DNA of 58,381 nucleotides, taken from NCBI GenBank assembly GCA_045576635.1, contig JAZNGT010000037.1:1-58381 (forward strand), in the 5' to 3' direction. The DNA comes from Congzhengia sp045576635 (GTDB taxonomy: Bacteria; Bacillota; Clostridia; UBA1381; UBA9506). Positions 1 to 7,718 of this stretch are shown here, in pieces; positions within the stretch are counted from its first letter, which is position 1; every line of letters begins with the position of its first letter. The notes under the pieces were generated by a model. That model saw only the letters and a program-made list of their open reading frames with translations. It searched no databases and was not told the origin of the DNA. The translations under genes were made by a program, and so were the position numbers.

Positions 1-960
1 ATTCCCGGCGTTATGGCTTGCCGTACCATAAGAAACGAACGGGAGCGCAGAGCCACCGCAATGCTTACGCCTTTTATGCCCTGTGGTGCAAAACTCCCCG
101 TTATTGCACTATTTGCAGGTGCTTTTTTCGGTGACGCTTCCTGGGTAGGACCACTCATGTACTTCGCAGGCATTGTGATTATTTTCTTCGGTGCATTGCT
201 CATAAACAAATTTACAGGTTATAAAACAAAAAAATCGTTCTTTATCATTGAACTGCCCGAATACAAAGTACCGAGTTTGTGGCGCGCAACAAAATCCATG
301 TGCTCGCGCGGTTGGGCGTACATTGTAAAAGCGGCTACCATCATTCTGCTCTGTAATACGGCAATACAGATTATGCAGACCTTTGATTTACGTTTTGCAG
401 TTGCAGAATCTGCTGATTCTTCGATTCTTGCTACGATTGCAGGTCCCTTTGCTTATCTTTTGGTGCCCGTAGTCGGTGTGCTTTCATGGCAGTTGGCAGC
501 AGCAGCAATTACTGGATTTATCGCAAAAGAAAATGTTGTGGGGACCCTTGCGGTTTGCTTTGTTGGTCTTGAAAATCTGATTGACACCGAAGAACTTGCA
601 CTGATGGAAGGCGCTGGTGCTGAGGTTGCCGCAGTGTTTGCAATTACAAAAGTTGCAGCACTGGCGTACCTTATGTTTAATCTGTTTACTCCCCCATGCT
701 TTGCTGCAATTGGTGCTATGAACGCCGAAATGAAAAGCGCAAAATGGCTTTGGGGTGGAATTGCACTTCAACTTGGTGTAGGCTTTACTGTGGGTTACCT
801 TGTTTATCAAATTGGCACACTTTTTACAACGGGTACATTTGGTGCAGGTTTTATTCCCGGTTTAATTGCTGTTTTAATCATGACAACGATTTTGATCTAT
901 CTTTGTAAAAAAGCAGATAAAAAACAACTTACTAAACGTACGTTAGGCAAAACGATATAA
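1..960 (+). CDS. feoB: Ferrous iron transport protein B, C-terminal part (5' end outside window)
   Basis: The reading frame is open from the first base, so this is the last 319 residues of a longer protein whose N-terminal GTPase domain lies upstream of the window. The opening residues PGVMACRTI match the conserved second Gate-domain motif of FeoB (VPGIMATRTI-like), followed by a run of hydrophobic membrane segments and a short basic tail. FeoB moves Fe(II) across the cytoplasmic membrane. The next gene is the small Cys-rich peptide that commonly follows feoB in Clostridia, which supports the call. The first ATG in the frame (13) is internal and is not a start. Confidence 0.94.
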   Translation: MPGVMACRTIRNERERRATAMLTPFMPCGAKLPVIALFAGAFFGDASWVGPLMYFAGIVIIFFGALLINKFTGYKTKKSFFIIELPEYKVPSLWRATKSMCSRGWAYIVKAATIILLCNTAIQIMQTFDLRFAVAESADSSILATIAGPFAYLLVPVVGVLSWQLAAAAITGFIAKENVVGTLAVCFVGLENLIDTEELALMEGAGAEVAAVFAITKVAALAYLMFNLFTPPCFAAIGAMNAEMKSAKWLWGGIALQLGVGFTVGYLVYQIGTLFTTGTFGAGFIPGLIAVLIMTTILIYLCKKADKKQLTKRTLGKTI

Positions 961-978
961 AATAAGGAGATTCCTCCT

Positions 979-1143
979 ATGGATAATATTATAATTATCA
1001 GTATTATTGTGCTGATTTTGGGACTTTCTTTCTACTATGTGATAAAAGCAAAAAAGAATGACAGAAAATGTATCGGCTGTCCTTATAAAGATAGTTGCAC
1101 GTCAAAAAATGTTTCGTGTACGCAAGATAAAAACTCCTTGTAA
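979..1143 (+). CDS. FeoB-associated Cys-rich membrane protein
   Basis: A 54-residue gene with a good ribosome binding site (AAGGAG at 962-967), 18 bp after feoB, so translated from the same message. One membrane helix (residues about 3-22, MDNIIIISIIVLILG at the start) is followed by a short basic cytosolic tail with four cysteines in the pattern CxxC...C...C (C31, C34, C40, C47). This is the architecture of the small FeoB-associated family (PF12669-like). Its exact job is not settled; a role in iron delivery or FeoB assembly is inferred from constant linkage to feoB. Confidence 0.85.
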   Translation: MDNIIIISIIVLILGLSFYYVIKAKKNDRKCIGCPYKDSCTSKNVSCTQDKNSL

Positions 1144-1166
1144 ACTTACATAAACTGTGTTACAAT
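1138..1166 (+). promoter_or_regulatory. Sigma-A-type promoter for the NSS transporter
   Basis: TTGTAA (1138-1143), 17 bp, TACAAT (1161-1166). The -35 overlaps the stop codon of the preceding small gene. The predicted transcript begins near 1173, downstream of the first in-frame ATG (1172), which supports translation from 1217 instead. Confidence 0.6.
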
Positions 1167-1216
1167 AAAAGATGTTAAATGCTTGTAAAGCAAATACAGG
1201 ACATTGGAGTGTTATC

Positions 1217-2590
1217 ATGCAAAATAGAGAAAAATTTGCTTCCAGACTCGGATTTATTTTGATTTCCGCAGGTTGCGCTATAGGGCTTGGAAACGTGTGG
1301 CGTTTTCCCTACATCGTAGGTAAATACGGCGGTGCCATTTTCGTAGCGATTTACCTTGCATTTCTTTTACTGATGGGACTTCCCATTATGGTTGCAGAAT
1401 TTGCAGTAGGCAGAGCAAGTCAGAAATCGGTTGCAAAAAGTTTTGAAGAATTAGAGCCAAAAGGCACAAAATGGCATATATTCAGTAATATTGCATTTGC
1501 CGGAAACTACCTTTTGATGATGTTTTACACCACCGTCGGCGGTTGGATGCTTGCGTATGTGGCAAAAGCATGCTCAGGTGCGTTAAACGGTATTACAGCA
1601 GAAGGTGCGCAGAATGTATTCAACAGCCTAATTGCAGACCCCTTATCCATGCTATTCTGGATGGTCTTAATTGTTGTTTTAAGTTTTGGGGTATGTAGTT
1701 TGGGTCTCAAAAACGGCGTGGAGCGCATCACAAAATGGATGATGAGCGCACTCCTTCTTATCATTCTGATTTTAGTCGTAAGAAGCGTTACGCTTTCCGG
1801 TGCGATGGAGGGACTTTCCTTTTATCTGGTACCCAATCCGGAAAGCATAAAAGAACACGGTCTTATAAACGTTATCTTTGCCGCAATGGGACAATCTTTC
1901 TTTACGCTTAGCATCGGCATTGGTTCAATGAGTATTTTCGGAAGTTATATCGGGAAAGACCGAAGTTTAACAAGTGAATCGTTAAACATTTGTATTTTAG
2001 ACACTTTTGTTGCACTATGTGCAGGTCTTATCATTTTCCCTGCATGCTCTGCATTCGGCGTAAATCCCGGTGAAGGTCCCGGTCTTGTTTTTGTAACACT
2101 CCCCGGTATCTTTAACCAGATGCCGTTCGGTCAGTTCTGGGAAGTTTTATTCTTTATCTTTATGGCATTTGCTGCTATGTCCACCGTAATTGCCGTTTTC
2201 GAAAACATCATCAGTTACTGTATGGACAAATGGGGTATGAGCCGTAAAAAAGCAGTTATTATAAACTTAATCGGTGTTCTTCTGCTCTCGCTTCCCTGCG
2301 TATTTGGCTTTAACGTGTTAAGTTTTATAAAGCCTCTGGGCGAAGGAAGTACCATTCAGGATTTAGAAGACTTTATCGTATCGAATAACCTCTTACCTTT
2401 AGGTAGTCTTATATTTGTACTTTTCTGTACAACCAAATACGGTTGGGGATGGGATAATTTCATTAAAGAAGCAGATGAGGGAAAAGGACTTAGATTCCCC
2501 AAAGCATTACGTTTTTATATGACGTATATTCTGCCTTTAATCATTTTGGTAGTCTTCGTATTTGGCTATCAACAAAAGTTTTTTGCGTAA
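1217..2590 (+). CDS. Sodium-dependent transporter, NSS/SNF family
   Basis: A 457-residue polytopic protein. The N-terminal stretch SRLGFILISAGCAIGLGNVW followed by RFPYI is the TM1 signature of the neurotransmitter:sodium symporter family (LeuT, TnaT, MhsT), and about 11 hydrophobic segments follow, the usual number for bacterial members. These proteins import amino acids or amines with Na+; the substrate cannot be read from the sequence. The start is placed at ATG 1217, preceded by GGAG (1206-1209), rather than the in-frame ATG at 1172, which sits upstream of the likely transcription start. The gene has its own promoter and a strong terminator, so it is a single-gene unit. Confidence 0.93.
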   Translation: MQNREKFASRLGFILISAGCAIGLGNVWRFPYIVGKYGGAIFVAIYLAFLLLMGLPIMVAEFAVGRASQKSVAKSFEELEPKGTKWHIFSNIAFAGNYLLMMFYTTVGGWMLAYVAKACSGALNGITAEGAQNVFNSLIADPLSMLFWMVLIVVLSFGVCSLGLKNGVERITKWMMSALLLIILILVVRSVTLSGAMEGLSFYLVPNPESIKEHGLINVIFAAMGQSFFTLSIGIGSMSIFGSYIGKDRSLTSESLNICILDTFVALCAGLIIFPACSAFGVNPGEGPGLVFVTLPGIFNQMPFGQFWEVLFFIFMAFAAMSTVIAVFENIISYCMDKWGMSRKKAVIINLIGVLLLSLPCVFGFNVLSFIKPLGEGSTIQDLEDFIVSNNLLPLGSLIFVLFCTTKYGWGWDNFIKEADEGKGLRFPKALRFYMTYILPLIILVVFVFGYQQKFFA

Positions 2591-2602
2591 ATAAAAAAAC
2601 AT

Positions 2603-2642
2603 AAAGACTGTTAAAAAACGTATGCGTTTTTTAACAGTCTTT
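2603..2642 (+). terminator. Intrinsic terminator after the NSS transporter
   Basis: A perfect 18-bp inverted repeat (arms 2603-2620 and 2625-2642, loop TATG) followed by a T run to 2646. It ends transcription of the transporter and insulates spoVAD. Confidence 0.9.
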
Positions 2643-2644
2643 TT

Positions 2645-2674
2645 TTGTATAAAAGTACAAAAAACACCTACAAT
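2645..2674 (+). promoter_or_regulatory. Possible promoter of spoVAD
   Basis: TTGTAT (2645-2650), 18 bp, TACAAT (2669-2674) in the tail of the preceding terminator. GTATA (2647-2651) also resembles the -35 of forespore sigma factors, but no convincing CATnnTA -10 accompanies it, so which sigma factor reads this promoter is open. Confidence 0.35.
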
Positions 2675-2692
2675 AACTTTGAGGTGTTAGAT

Positions 2693-3700
2693 TTGAAAAC
2701 AAAAAAAGAAGGAAAACAAACTGTTGTATTTAAAGATTCTCCCCGTATTTTAAGCACTGCCGCCATTGCCGGAACAAAAGAAAGCGAGGGTCCGTTCGGT
2801 AGTCAGTTTGACGAAACCGTAACAGACGATTTATGGGGGGAAAAAAGTTGGGAAAAGGCAGAAAGCAAATTTATGCAGCAAGCGGTTCTCACCGCCTTGA
2901 AAAAAGGAAATCTTCATCCCGATGAAATCGATTATATCTTTGCAGGTGACCTTTTAAATCAGTGCGCAGGCACCAATTACGGACTCCGCGTATTTTCGAT
3001 TCCCTTTATCGGACTTTACGGTGCATGTTCTACCATGGGGCTTTCTATGAAAATGGCATCTATGGCGATTGACGGAGGTTTTGCCGACCGCTGCGTTGCC
3101 GTAACATCAAGTCATTTTTGCTCCGCCGAGCGCCAATTCCGTTTTCCGTTAGAATACGGTGGTCAGAGGCCGCCAAGTGCACAGTGGACCGTTACGGGTT
3201 CTGCATGCGTCATTTTAGACAAAACCTGCGGCGATTGTAAAATAGAATGCGCGACCACTGGAAAAATTGTTGACCGTGGCATTAAAGACGCAAACAATAT
3301 GGGTGCCGCTATGGCGCCTGCTGCTATCGACTGCCTTTGCGCGCATTTTGCAGACACCGGAAGAAAGCCCTCTGACTACGATGCAATTTTTACAGGTGAT
3401 TTAGGAAAAATCGGCGCATCCATTGTAATTGACCAGATGGCAGAAAATGGCTATGATATGAGTGAAAATTATACTGACTGCGGCATACTGATGTTTGATG
3501 AATCGCAAGACGTACACGCCGGTGCAAGTGGTTGTGCCTGCTCGGGACTTATCTTGAATGCGCACATTCTACCGAATATAAAAAACGGCACCTTTCAAAA
3601 AGTTTTATTTGTACCGACCGGTGCGCTTATGAGCCCTACCGCCGTGCAACAAGGCGAAAGCATACCATCCGTTGCACACGCAATCAGTATTATGGCATAA
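2693..3700 (+). CDS. spoVAD: Stage V sporulation protein AD
   Basis: A 335-residue protein of the SpoVAD family (thiolase-like fold). It has the family's opening block (SPRILSTAAIAGTKESEGP), the GACSTMGLSMK segment and the RQFRFPLEYGGQRPPSAQWT block in the usual order, at about the usual length. SpoVAD is part of the forespore inner-membrane SpoVA channel that loads dipicolinic acid during sporulation and releases it at germination; it binds dipicolinate. The start chosen is TTG 2693 with GAGGTG (2681-2686) six bases upstream; the longer frame from 2645 would begin inside the terminator tail. SpoVAC and SpoVAE are not adjacent, which is unusual. The ykuS-like gene follows 15 bp later. Confidence 0.95.
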   Translation: MKTKKEGKQTVVFKDSPRILSTAAIAGTKESEGPFGSQFDETVTDDLWGEKSWEKAESKFMQQAVLTALKKGNLHPDEIDYIFAGDLLNQCAGTNYGLRVFSIPFIGLYGACSTMGLSMKMASMAIDGGFADRCVAVTSSHFCSAERQFRFPLEYGGQRPPSAQWTVTGSACVILDKTCGDCKIECATTGKIVDRGIKDANNMGAAMAPAAIDCLCAHFADTGRKPSDYDAIFTGDLGKIGASIVIDQMAENGYDMSENYTDCGILMFDESQDVHAGASGCACSGLILNAHILPNIKNGTFQKVLFVPTGALMSPTAVQQGESIPSVAHAISIMA

Positions 3701-3715
3701 AAAGGAGAGAAAAAA

Positions 3716-3982
3716 ATGCGCGTAGCAGTTGAAAAAGGATTGGACGAAATCAGCAGGTATTTAAATTTACGCGGATACGAAACGGTAAGCATAGATTCAA
3801 ATCTTCCGTTTGATGCGATTATCTATCAGAACACCGGCATATTAAATCTCCCTGTGCCCACATCTTACAAAGCGTTTTCAGGTGCCAACCCTTCCGGTGC
3901 GCTTTTAATTTATGCCGCCGGAAAAACGCCACAAGAAATCGAACACATTCTTTGTCAAAAATCGTACGGAAATCTCTTTTAA
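3716..3982 (+). CDS. YkuS family (UPF0180) protein
   Basis: An 88-residue protein starting with a basic and hydrophobic strand (MRVAVEKGLDEISRYLN), a GYETVSID strand, and a second half with SGALLIYAAGKTPQEIEHIL. This resembles the UPF0180/YkuS family of small Firmicutes proteins: a tandem of short alpha/beta units ending in a T-A-E-E-I-type helix. The family has no established function. RBS AAGGAGAG is at 3702-3709. It lies 15 bp after spoVAD, so the two are probably co-transcribed, which would make it a candidate sporulation-expressed protein by association only. Confidence 0.7.
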   Translation: MRVAVEKGLDEISRYLNLRGYETVSIDSNLPFDAIIYQNTGILNLPVPTSYKAFSGANPSGALLIYAAGKTPQEIEHILCQKSYGNLF

Positions 3983-4000
3983 TTTTAGTGCTTTTTCTTG

Positions 4001-4029
4001 TTGAAATTCACGCCATTTTGGTGTATAAT
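4001..4029 (+). promoter_or_regulatory. Sigma-A promoter of the sulfur-transfer operon
   Basis: TTGAAA (4001-4006), 17 bp, TATAAT (4024-4029), a near-consensus promoter reading into the cysteine desulfurase gene, whose AAGGGAG ribosome binding site follows. Confidence 0.8.
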
Positions 4030-4067
4030 GGTAGTTGTGAAAATATGATATAAGGGAGCGCAAAAAA

Positions 4068-5246
4068 ATGGAGAAATTAATTTACCTTGACAACAGCGCC
4101 ACAACTCCTCTCAAACAAGAGGTATTAGACGCGATGATGCCGTATTTAACCGAGCATTACGGCAATCCGTCTTCTATATATAAACTTGGAAATCATGCAA
4201 AATCTGCGATAGAAACTGCACGCAAACAAGTTGCAGAGGCTCTTTTTGCGACACCGGGCGAAATTTATTTTACCGGCTCGGGCTCTGAGGCAGACAACTG
4301 GGCAATCAAAGGCATTGCACGTGCAAAAGAAAAAAAGGGAAAACACATCATTTCTTCTGCCATTGAGCACCACGCAGTGCTTCATACGTTAAACTATTTA
4401 GAAAAGCAGGGCTTTTCTGTTACGTATCTTCCCGTTGATGCGTTTGGTAAAATCAGTTTAGATGATTTAAAAAATGCCATCCGTCCCGATACGATTTTAA
4501 TCACCATCATGACGGCAAACAACGAGGTAGGTACCATTCAGCCAATCCGCGAAATCGGTGCAATTGCAAAAGAACACAACATTGTGTTTCATACCGATGC
4601 CGTTCAGGCAGTCGGTGCAATAGAACTTGATGTGAAAGAATTAAATGTAGATATGCTTTCTTTGTCAGCACATAAATTTGGCGGTCCCAAAGGCGTTGGC
4701 GCACTTTTCGTTCGAAACGGCATCCGTCCCGAAATCTTTATGCACGGCGGTGCACAGGAACGCGCAAGACGTGCCGGCACAGAAAATGTTGCATCCATCG
4801 TAGGACTCGGAAAAGCGATTTCACTTGCAACAGAGGACGTTTCTAAAAAGGCCGAAAAATTGCGCACGCTTCGTGATTATCTCATTGAAAAAATACAAAA
4901 TACGATTCCCTATATTAAGTTAAACGGTCACCCGACCGACAGACTTCCGGGCAACGTAAACTTTTCGTTTCAGTTTATTGAAGGAGAATCGCTCCTTTTA
5001 ATGCTTGATTTAAACGGCATCGCAGCATCCTCGGGTTCTGCCTGCACAAGTGGTTCGCTTGATCCGTCGCACGTGCTTTTGGCAATGGGACTCCCCCACG
5101 AAATTGCACACGGTTCATTAAGGCTTTCCATTGGCGAGCAAAACACCAAAGAAGAAATTGATAAAGTAATAGAGTTGCTGCCAAAAATCGTGCAAAGACT
5201 TCGGGATATGTCCCCTCTTTATGAGGAAGCGAAAAACAATCAGTAA
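4068..5246 (+). CDS. iscS: Cysteine desulfurase (NifS/IscS family)
   Basis: A 392-residue PLP-dependent aminotransferase-class V enzyme that removes sulfur from cysteine and carries it as a persulfide. Seen: the N-terminal YLDNSATTP motif, HH at 101-102, SAHKFGGPKG with the PLP lysine K203, and SSGSACTSGS with the catalytic C326 in the long mobile loop typical of the IscS/NifS group. It is followed by the scaffold gene and mnmA, so it probably supplies sulfur both for Fe-S cluster assembly and for 2-thiouridine in tRNA, as YrvO-MnmA does in Bacillus. The name iscS rather than nifS is a convention. Confidence 0.96.
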   Translation: MEKLIYLDNSATTPLKQEVLDAMMPYLTEHYGNPSSIYKLGNHAKSAIETARKQVAEALFATPGEIYFTGSGSEADNWAIKGIARAKEKKGKHIISSAIEHHAVLHTLNYLEKQGFSVTYLPVDAFGKISLDDLKNAIRPDTILITIMTANNEVGTIQPIREIGAIAKEHNIVFHTDAVQAVGAIELDVKELNVDMLSLSAHKFGGPKGVGALFVRNGIRPEIFMHGGAQERARRAGTENVASIVGLGKAISLATEDVSKKAEKLRTLRDYLIEKIQNTIPYIKLNGHPTDRLPGNVNFSFQFIEGESLLLMLDLNGIAASSGSACTSGSLDPSHVLLAMGLPHEIAHGSLRLSIGEQNTKEEIDKVIELLPKIVQRLRDMSPLYEEAKNNQ

Positions 5247-5263
5247 CAGGGAGGATAAACAGT

Positions 5264-5695
5264 ATGTACAGTGAAAAAGTAATGGACCACTTCTCCAATC
5301 CCAGAAACGTTGGTGAACTTGCTGATGCCAATGCAATCGGTCAGGTGGGTAACGCCAAATGCGGCGATATCATGAAAATTTATATGAAAATTGAAGACAA
5401 CATCATAAAAGATGTAAGCTTTAAAACCTTTGGCTGCGGTGCTGCCGTTGCAACAAGTTCAATGGCAACAGAAATGGTAAAGGGAAAAACCATTGAAGAA
5501 GCACTTCAACTTACCAACAAAGCCGTAATGGAAGCATTAGACGGTCTTCCGCCGGCAAAGGTGCACTGCTCTGTTCTCGCAGAAGAAGCCATTAACGCTG
5601 CAATTTTGGATTACTATAAGCGTCTAGGCATAGAACCTGATTTCGAAATCCGCTCCATGTGCAACTGCGGCGAGTGTCAGGCACATCATGAATAA
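5264..5695 (+). CDS. iscU: IscU/NifU-type Fe-S cluster scaffold
   Basis: A 143-residue scaffold with the three cluster-binding cysteines and the Asp of the IscU fold (C33-G-D35, C58, C102). It carries an extra C-terminal Cys-rich tail (C133xC135xxC138 then AHHE), a feature of the short clostridial NifU-like proteins. RBS GGGAGG lies before ATG 5264, 17 bp after the desulfurase. It accepts persulfide sulfur from the upstream enzyme to build Fe-S clusters. The gene overlaps the start of mnmA by 8 bp, so expression is coupled. Confidence 0.94.
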   Translation: MYSEKVMDHFSNPRNVGELADANAIGQVGNAKCGDIMKIYMKIEDNIIKDVSFKTFGCGAAVATSSMATEMVKGKTIEEALQLTNKAVMEALDGLPPAKVHCSVLAEEAINAAILDYYKRLGIEPDFEIRSMCNCGECQAHHE

Positions 5696-6728
5696 GATGC
5701 GTGTTATGATTGGAATGAGCGGTGGCGTCGATTCATCTGTTGCCGCTCTTTTATTACAACAAAGTGGCGTGGATGTTTTGGGGGCTACGCTCCTTTTAAC
5801 AGAAAACGATGACGGCTCCGCGGCACGCGACGCAAAAGAAGTTGCAAAAGCGTGCGGTATTGAGCATAAAACATTTGACCTCAGAAAAGAATTTAAGGCG
5901 TTTGTTACGGACTATTTTGTAACAGAATACAAGATGGGAAGAACACCTAATCCCTGCATTGTCTGTAACCAAACCATTAAATTCGGAAAAATGTTAGAAC
6001 TTGCAAAAGAAAACGGATGTGAAAAACTTGCTACCGGTCACTATGCAAAGGTTGTCTTTGATTCCAAGATCAACCGCTATCTCATAAAAAAAGCAGACTA
6101 TCTTGAAAAAGACCAGACCTATTTTCTTTACCGTCTTACGCAAGATGTGCTAAAACGCACCATTATGCCGCTGGGGGACTACACCAAACAAGAAGTGCGA
6201 GAACTTGCCGAAAAGCACGGTATCAGTGTTGCACAAAAAAAGGATAGTCAGGACATTTGCTTTATTCCGGACGGCGATAAAAACCGCTATTTAAAACAGT
6301 TTCTTACTGAAACGCCCGGAAACTTTATAGACACAGAAGGAAATGTACTGGGAACACATCAAGGCATTTTCCATTACACAGTAGGTCAAAGAAAAGGTCT
6401 AGGTATGGCATTTGGAAAACCAATGTTTGTACTCTCTGTAAACCCAAAAGATAACACCGTTACCTTAGGTGAAGCAGGTAGTGAATTTTCTGATTCATTT
6501 TCCGTACAAGACTTAAATTTTCTACCATTTGATCATGCGCCGGACGGGTATGAATGTACGTGTAAGGTCAGATTTTCAGCAAACGACACACCGTGCAGAT
6601 TAGAAAAGGATAAAACCGGTTACAGCGTTATGTTAAAAGAACCTGCAAGAGCCGTCACACCCGGTCAGGCAGCCGTATTTTATCAGGGCAATACTGTAAT
6701 TGGTGGCGGTACTATATGTATGCACTAA
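5688..6728 (+). CDS. mnmA: tRNA-specific 2-thiouridylase
   Basis: A 346-residue ATP-pyrophosphatase that puts sulfur on U34 of tRNAs for Lys, Glu and Gln. Seen: PP-loop SGGVDSS (11-17), NPCIVCNQTIKFG with the first catalytic cysteine C93, ATGHYA, and the second cysteine C191 in DSQDICFIPDG, then the C-terminal beta-barrel part (residues about 210-346). ATG 5688 overlaps iscU; ATG 5697 is an alternative start three codons in. Sulfur comes from the desulfurase two genes upstream. The 3' end overlaps the convergent gene on the other strand by 17 bp. Confidence 0.97.
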   Translation: MNKMRVMIGMSGGVDSSVAALLLQQSGVDVLGATLLLTENDDGSAARDAKEVAKACGIEHKTFDLRKEFKAFVTDYFVTEYKMGRTPNPCIVCNQTIKFGKMLELAKENGCEKLATGHYAKVVFDSKINRYLIKKADYLEKDQTYFLYRLTQDVLKRTIMPLGDYTKQEVRELAEKHGISVAQKKDSQDICFIPDGDKNRYLKQFLTETPGNFIDTEGNVLGTHQGIFHYTVGQRKGLGMAFGKPMFVLSVNPKDNTVTLGEAGSEFSDSFSVQDLNFLPFDHAPDGYECTCKVRFSANDTPCRLEKDKTGYSVMLKEPARAVTPGQAAVFYQGNTVIGGGTICMH

Positions 6729-7071
6729 TTGCGTTTTCGCCTTTTAACGCATCAAAAAAATCATCCTTTTGTACGAGTTTCGTTTGACAACTGCCACTTG
6801 TTAGGCGTATAAGCATCTTCGTTTCATCTTCATTCAACGATTCATTTAAAATGAAGAGTGGTAAATTTAGGTTTTCGCTTTTTTTCATTGCCATGCGAAC
6901 ATCGTACTCTAAACTTTCTTCTCCATTTTTCGCTACAAGAACCATACATGCATTTGGTTTGTATGTGGCATAGCGATTTAAAATACACTCACTCACATCA
7001 TACAAAATATGCATGATTGCATATAGGTTTAAAACTATCATAACAACATCAAAAAGAAGATTTCCCGTCAT
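6712..7071 (-). CDS. Unknown small membrane-anchored protein
   Basis: I do not recognise this 119-residue protein. It starts at ATG 7071 with a strong AAGGAGG site (7079-7087 region) and begins MTGNLLFDVVMIVLNLYAIM, one membrane helix, followed by a soluble part of about 90 residues with CMVLVAKNGEESLEYDVRMA and DETKMLIRLTSG, which look like alternating strands and helices. No catalytic motif is evident. It is transcribed convergently to mnmA, overlapping its last 17 bp, and divergently from the NiaX-like gene. The spacing, ribosome binding site and balanced composition make it a likely real gene. Confidence 0.7.
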   Translation of the reverse strand: MTGNLLFDVVMIVLNLYAIMHILYDVSECILNRYATYKPNACMVLVAKNGEESLEYDVRMAMKKSENLNLPLFILNESLNEDETKMLIRLTSGSCQTKLVQKDDFFDALKGENAISAYI

Positions 7072-7109
7072 AGTATGTAACCTCCTTATGCTTTTTTTAC
7101 ATAGTATGT
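7069..7109. repeat. Two copies of CATAGTATGT in the divergent intergenic region
   Basis: CATAGTATGT occurs at 7069-7078 and again at 7100-7109, 31 bp apart (about three helical turns). The second copy lies within the near-palindrome ACATA-G-TATGT. The first covers the start codon of the leftward gene. The arrangement could be an operator, but nothing else shows a regulator. Confidence 0.35.
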
Positions 7110-7154
7110 GGAAATCTTGCATTTGGTGAAATTTTCTCCGGAGGGTACATAAGA

Positions 7155-7694
7155 ATGAATAATACGAAATTTTCTACAAAAGATATTGCTATAGCAGCAC
7201 TTTTAACGGCGCTTTCCGTTTTAATCCCCTTGTTTATGCCGGTTAAAATCGTTTTAGAACCGATTTTTTCTGCTACACTTGCATCACACGTTCCCGGCAT
7301 TCTCTCTATGTTCGTAGGACCATTTGCCGTAATTGGAACAGCATTCGGTAGTGCAATCGGATTTTTCGGACTTGGCCCATGGGTTTCCGCGCGTGCCTTT
7401 ATGCATCTTGTATTTGGTCTTTTAGGCTATAAAATGCTCCAGAAAAACTGTAACGTTTTTCTTGTTGCTTTACTTACGGGCATTGTTCACGCCGCATCAG
7501 AAATGCTTGTTGGTCTTATTTCACTTCCGTTTATTGTAACACCTGCAAAGGGCGCACTTTTCTACATTTTAGTGACAGTCGGCTGCGGAACATTTATTCA
7601 TCACTGTATTGATTTTGTTATTTCCGTTATCATCTTGAGCGCGTTAAAATCCGCAAAACTAATCTCAAAAACAAACAGCAAATCCTTAAAATAG
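7155..7694 (+). CDS. niaX: ECF transporter substrate-binding (S) component, NiaX-like
   Basis: A 179-residue integral membrane protein with about six hydrophobic segments. The start (DIAIAALLTALSVLIPLFMP then SATLASHVPGILSMF) resembles NiaX-type S components of group II energy-coupling factor vitamin transporters, which capture niacin and share one EcfA-EcfA'-EcfT module encoded elsewhere. RBS GGAGGG is 9 bp before ATG 7155. Substrate assignment is by family resemblance and the symbol is tentative. It lies 24 bp before lactate dehydrogenase and probably shares its transcript and terminator. Confidence 0.72.
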   Translation: MNNTKFSTKDIAIAALLTALSVLIPLFMPVKIVLEPIFSATLASHVPGILSMFVGPFAVIGTAFGSAIGFFGLGPWVSARAFMHLVFGLLGYKMLQKNCNVFLVALLTGIVHAASEMLVGLISLPFIVTPAKGALFYILVTVGCGTFIHHCIDFVISVIILSALKSAKLISKTNSKSLK

Positions 7695-7718
7695 TATGAA
7701 ACGAATCGGAGGTACTCT

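Noticed and set aside
1172..1216. Longer start of the NSS transporter at ATG 1172
   Set aside because: The promoter predicts transcription from about 1173, and family homology begins after ATG 1217, which has its own GGAG site.
2645..2692. Longer start of spoVAD
   Set aside because: It would begin in the T tract of the preceding terminator and has no ribosome binding site; TTG 2693 has GAGGTG.
7080..7130. Sigma-E promoter for the unknown gene ending at 6712
   Set aside because: CATACTAT on the - strand resembles the -10, but nothing at 14-15 bp upstream resembles the -35.
7072..7154. Vitamin riboswitch before the NiaX-like gene
   Set aside because: The intergenic space is only 83 bp and shows no conserved junctions or terminator hairpin.
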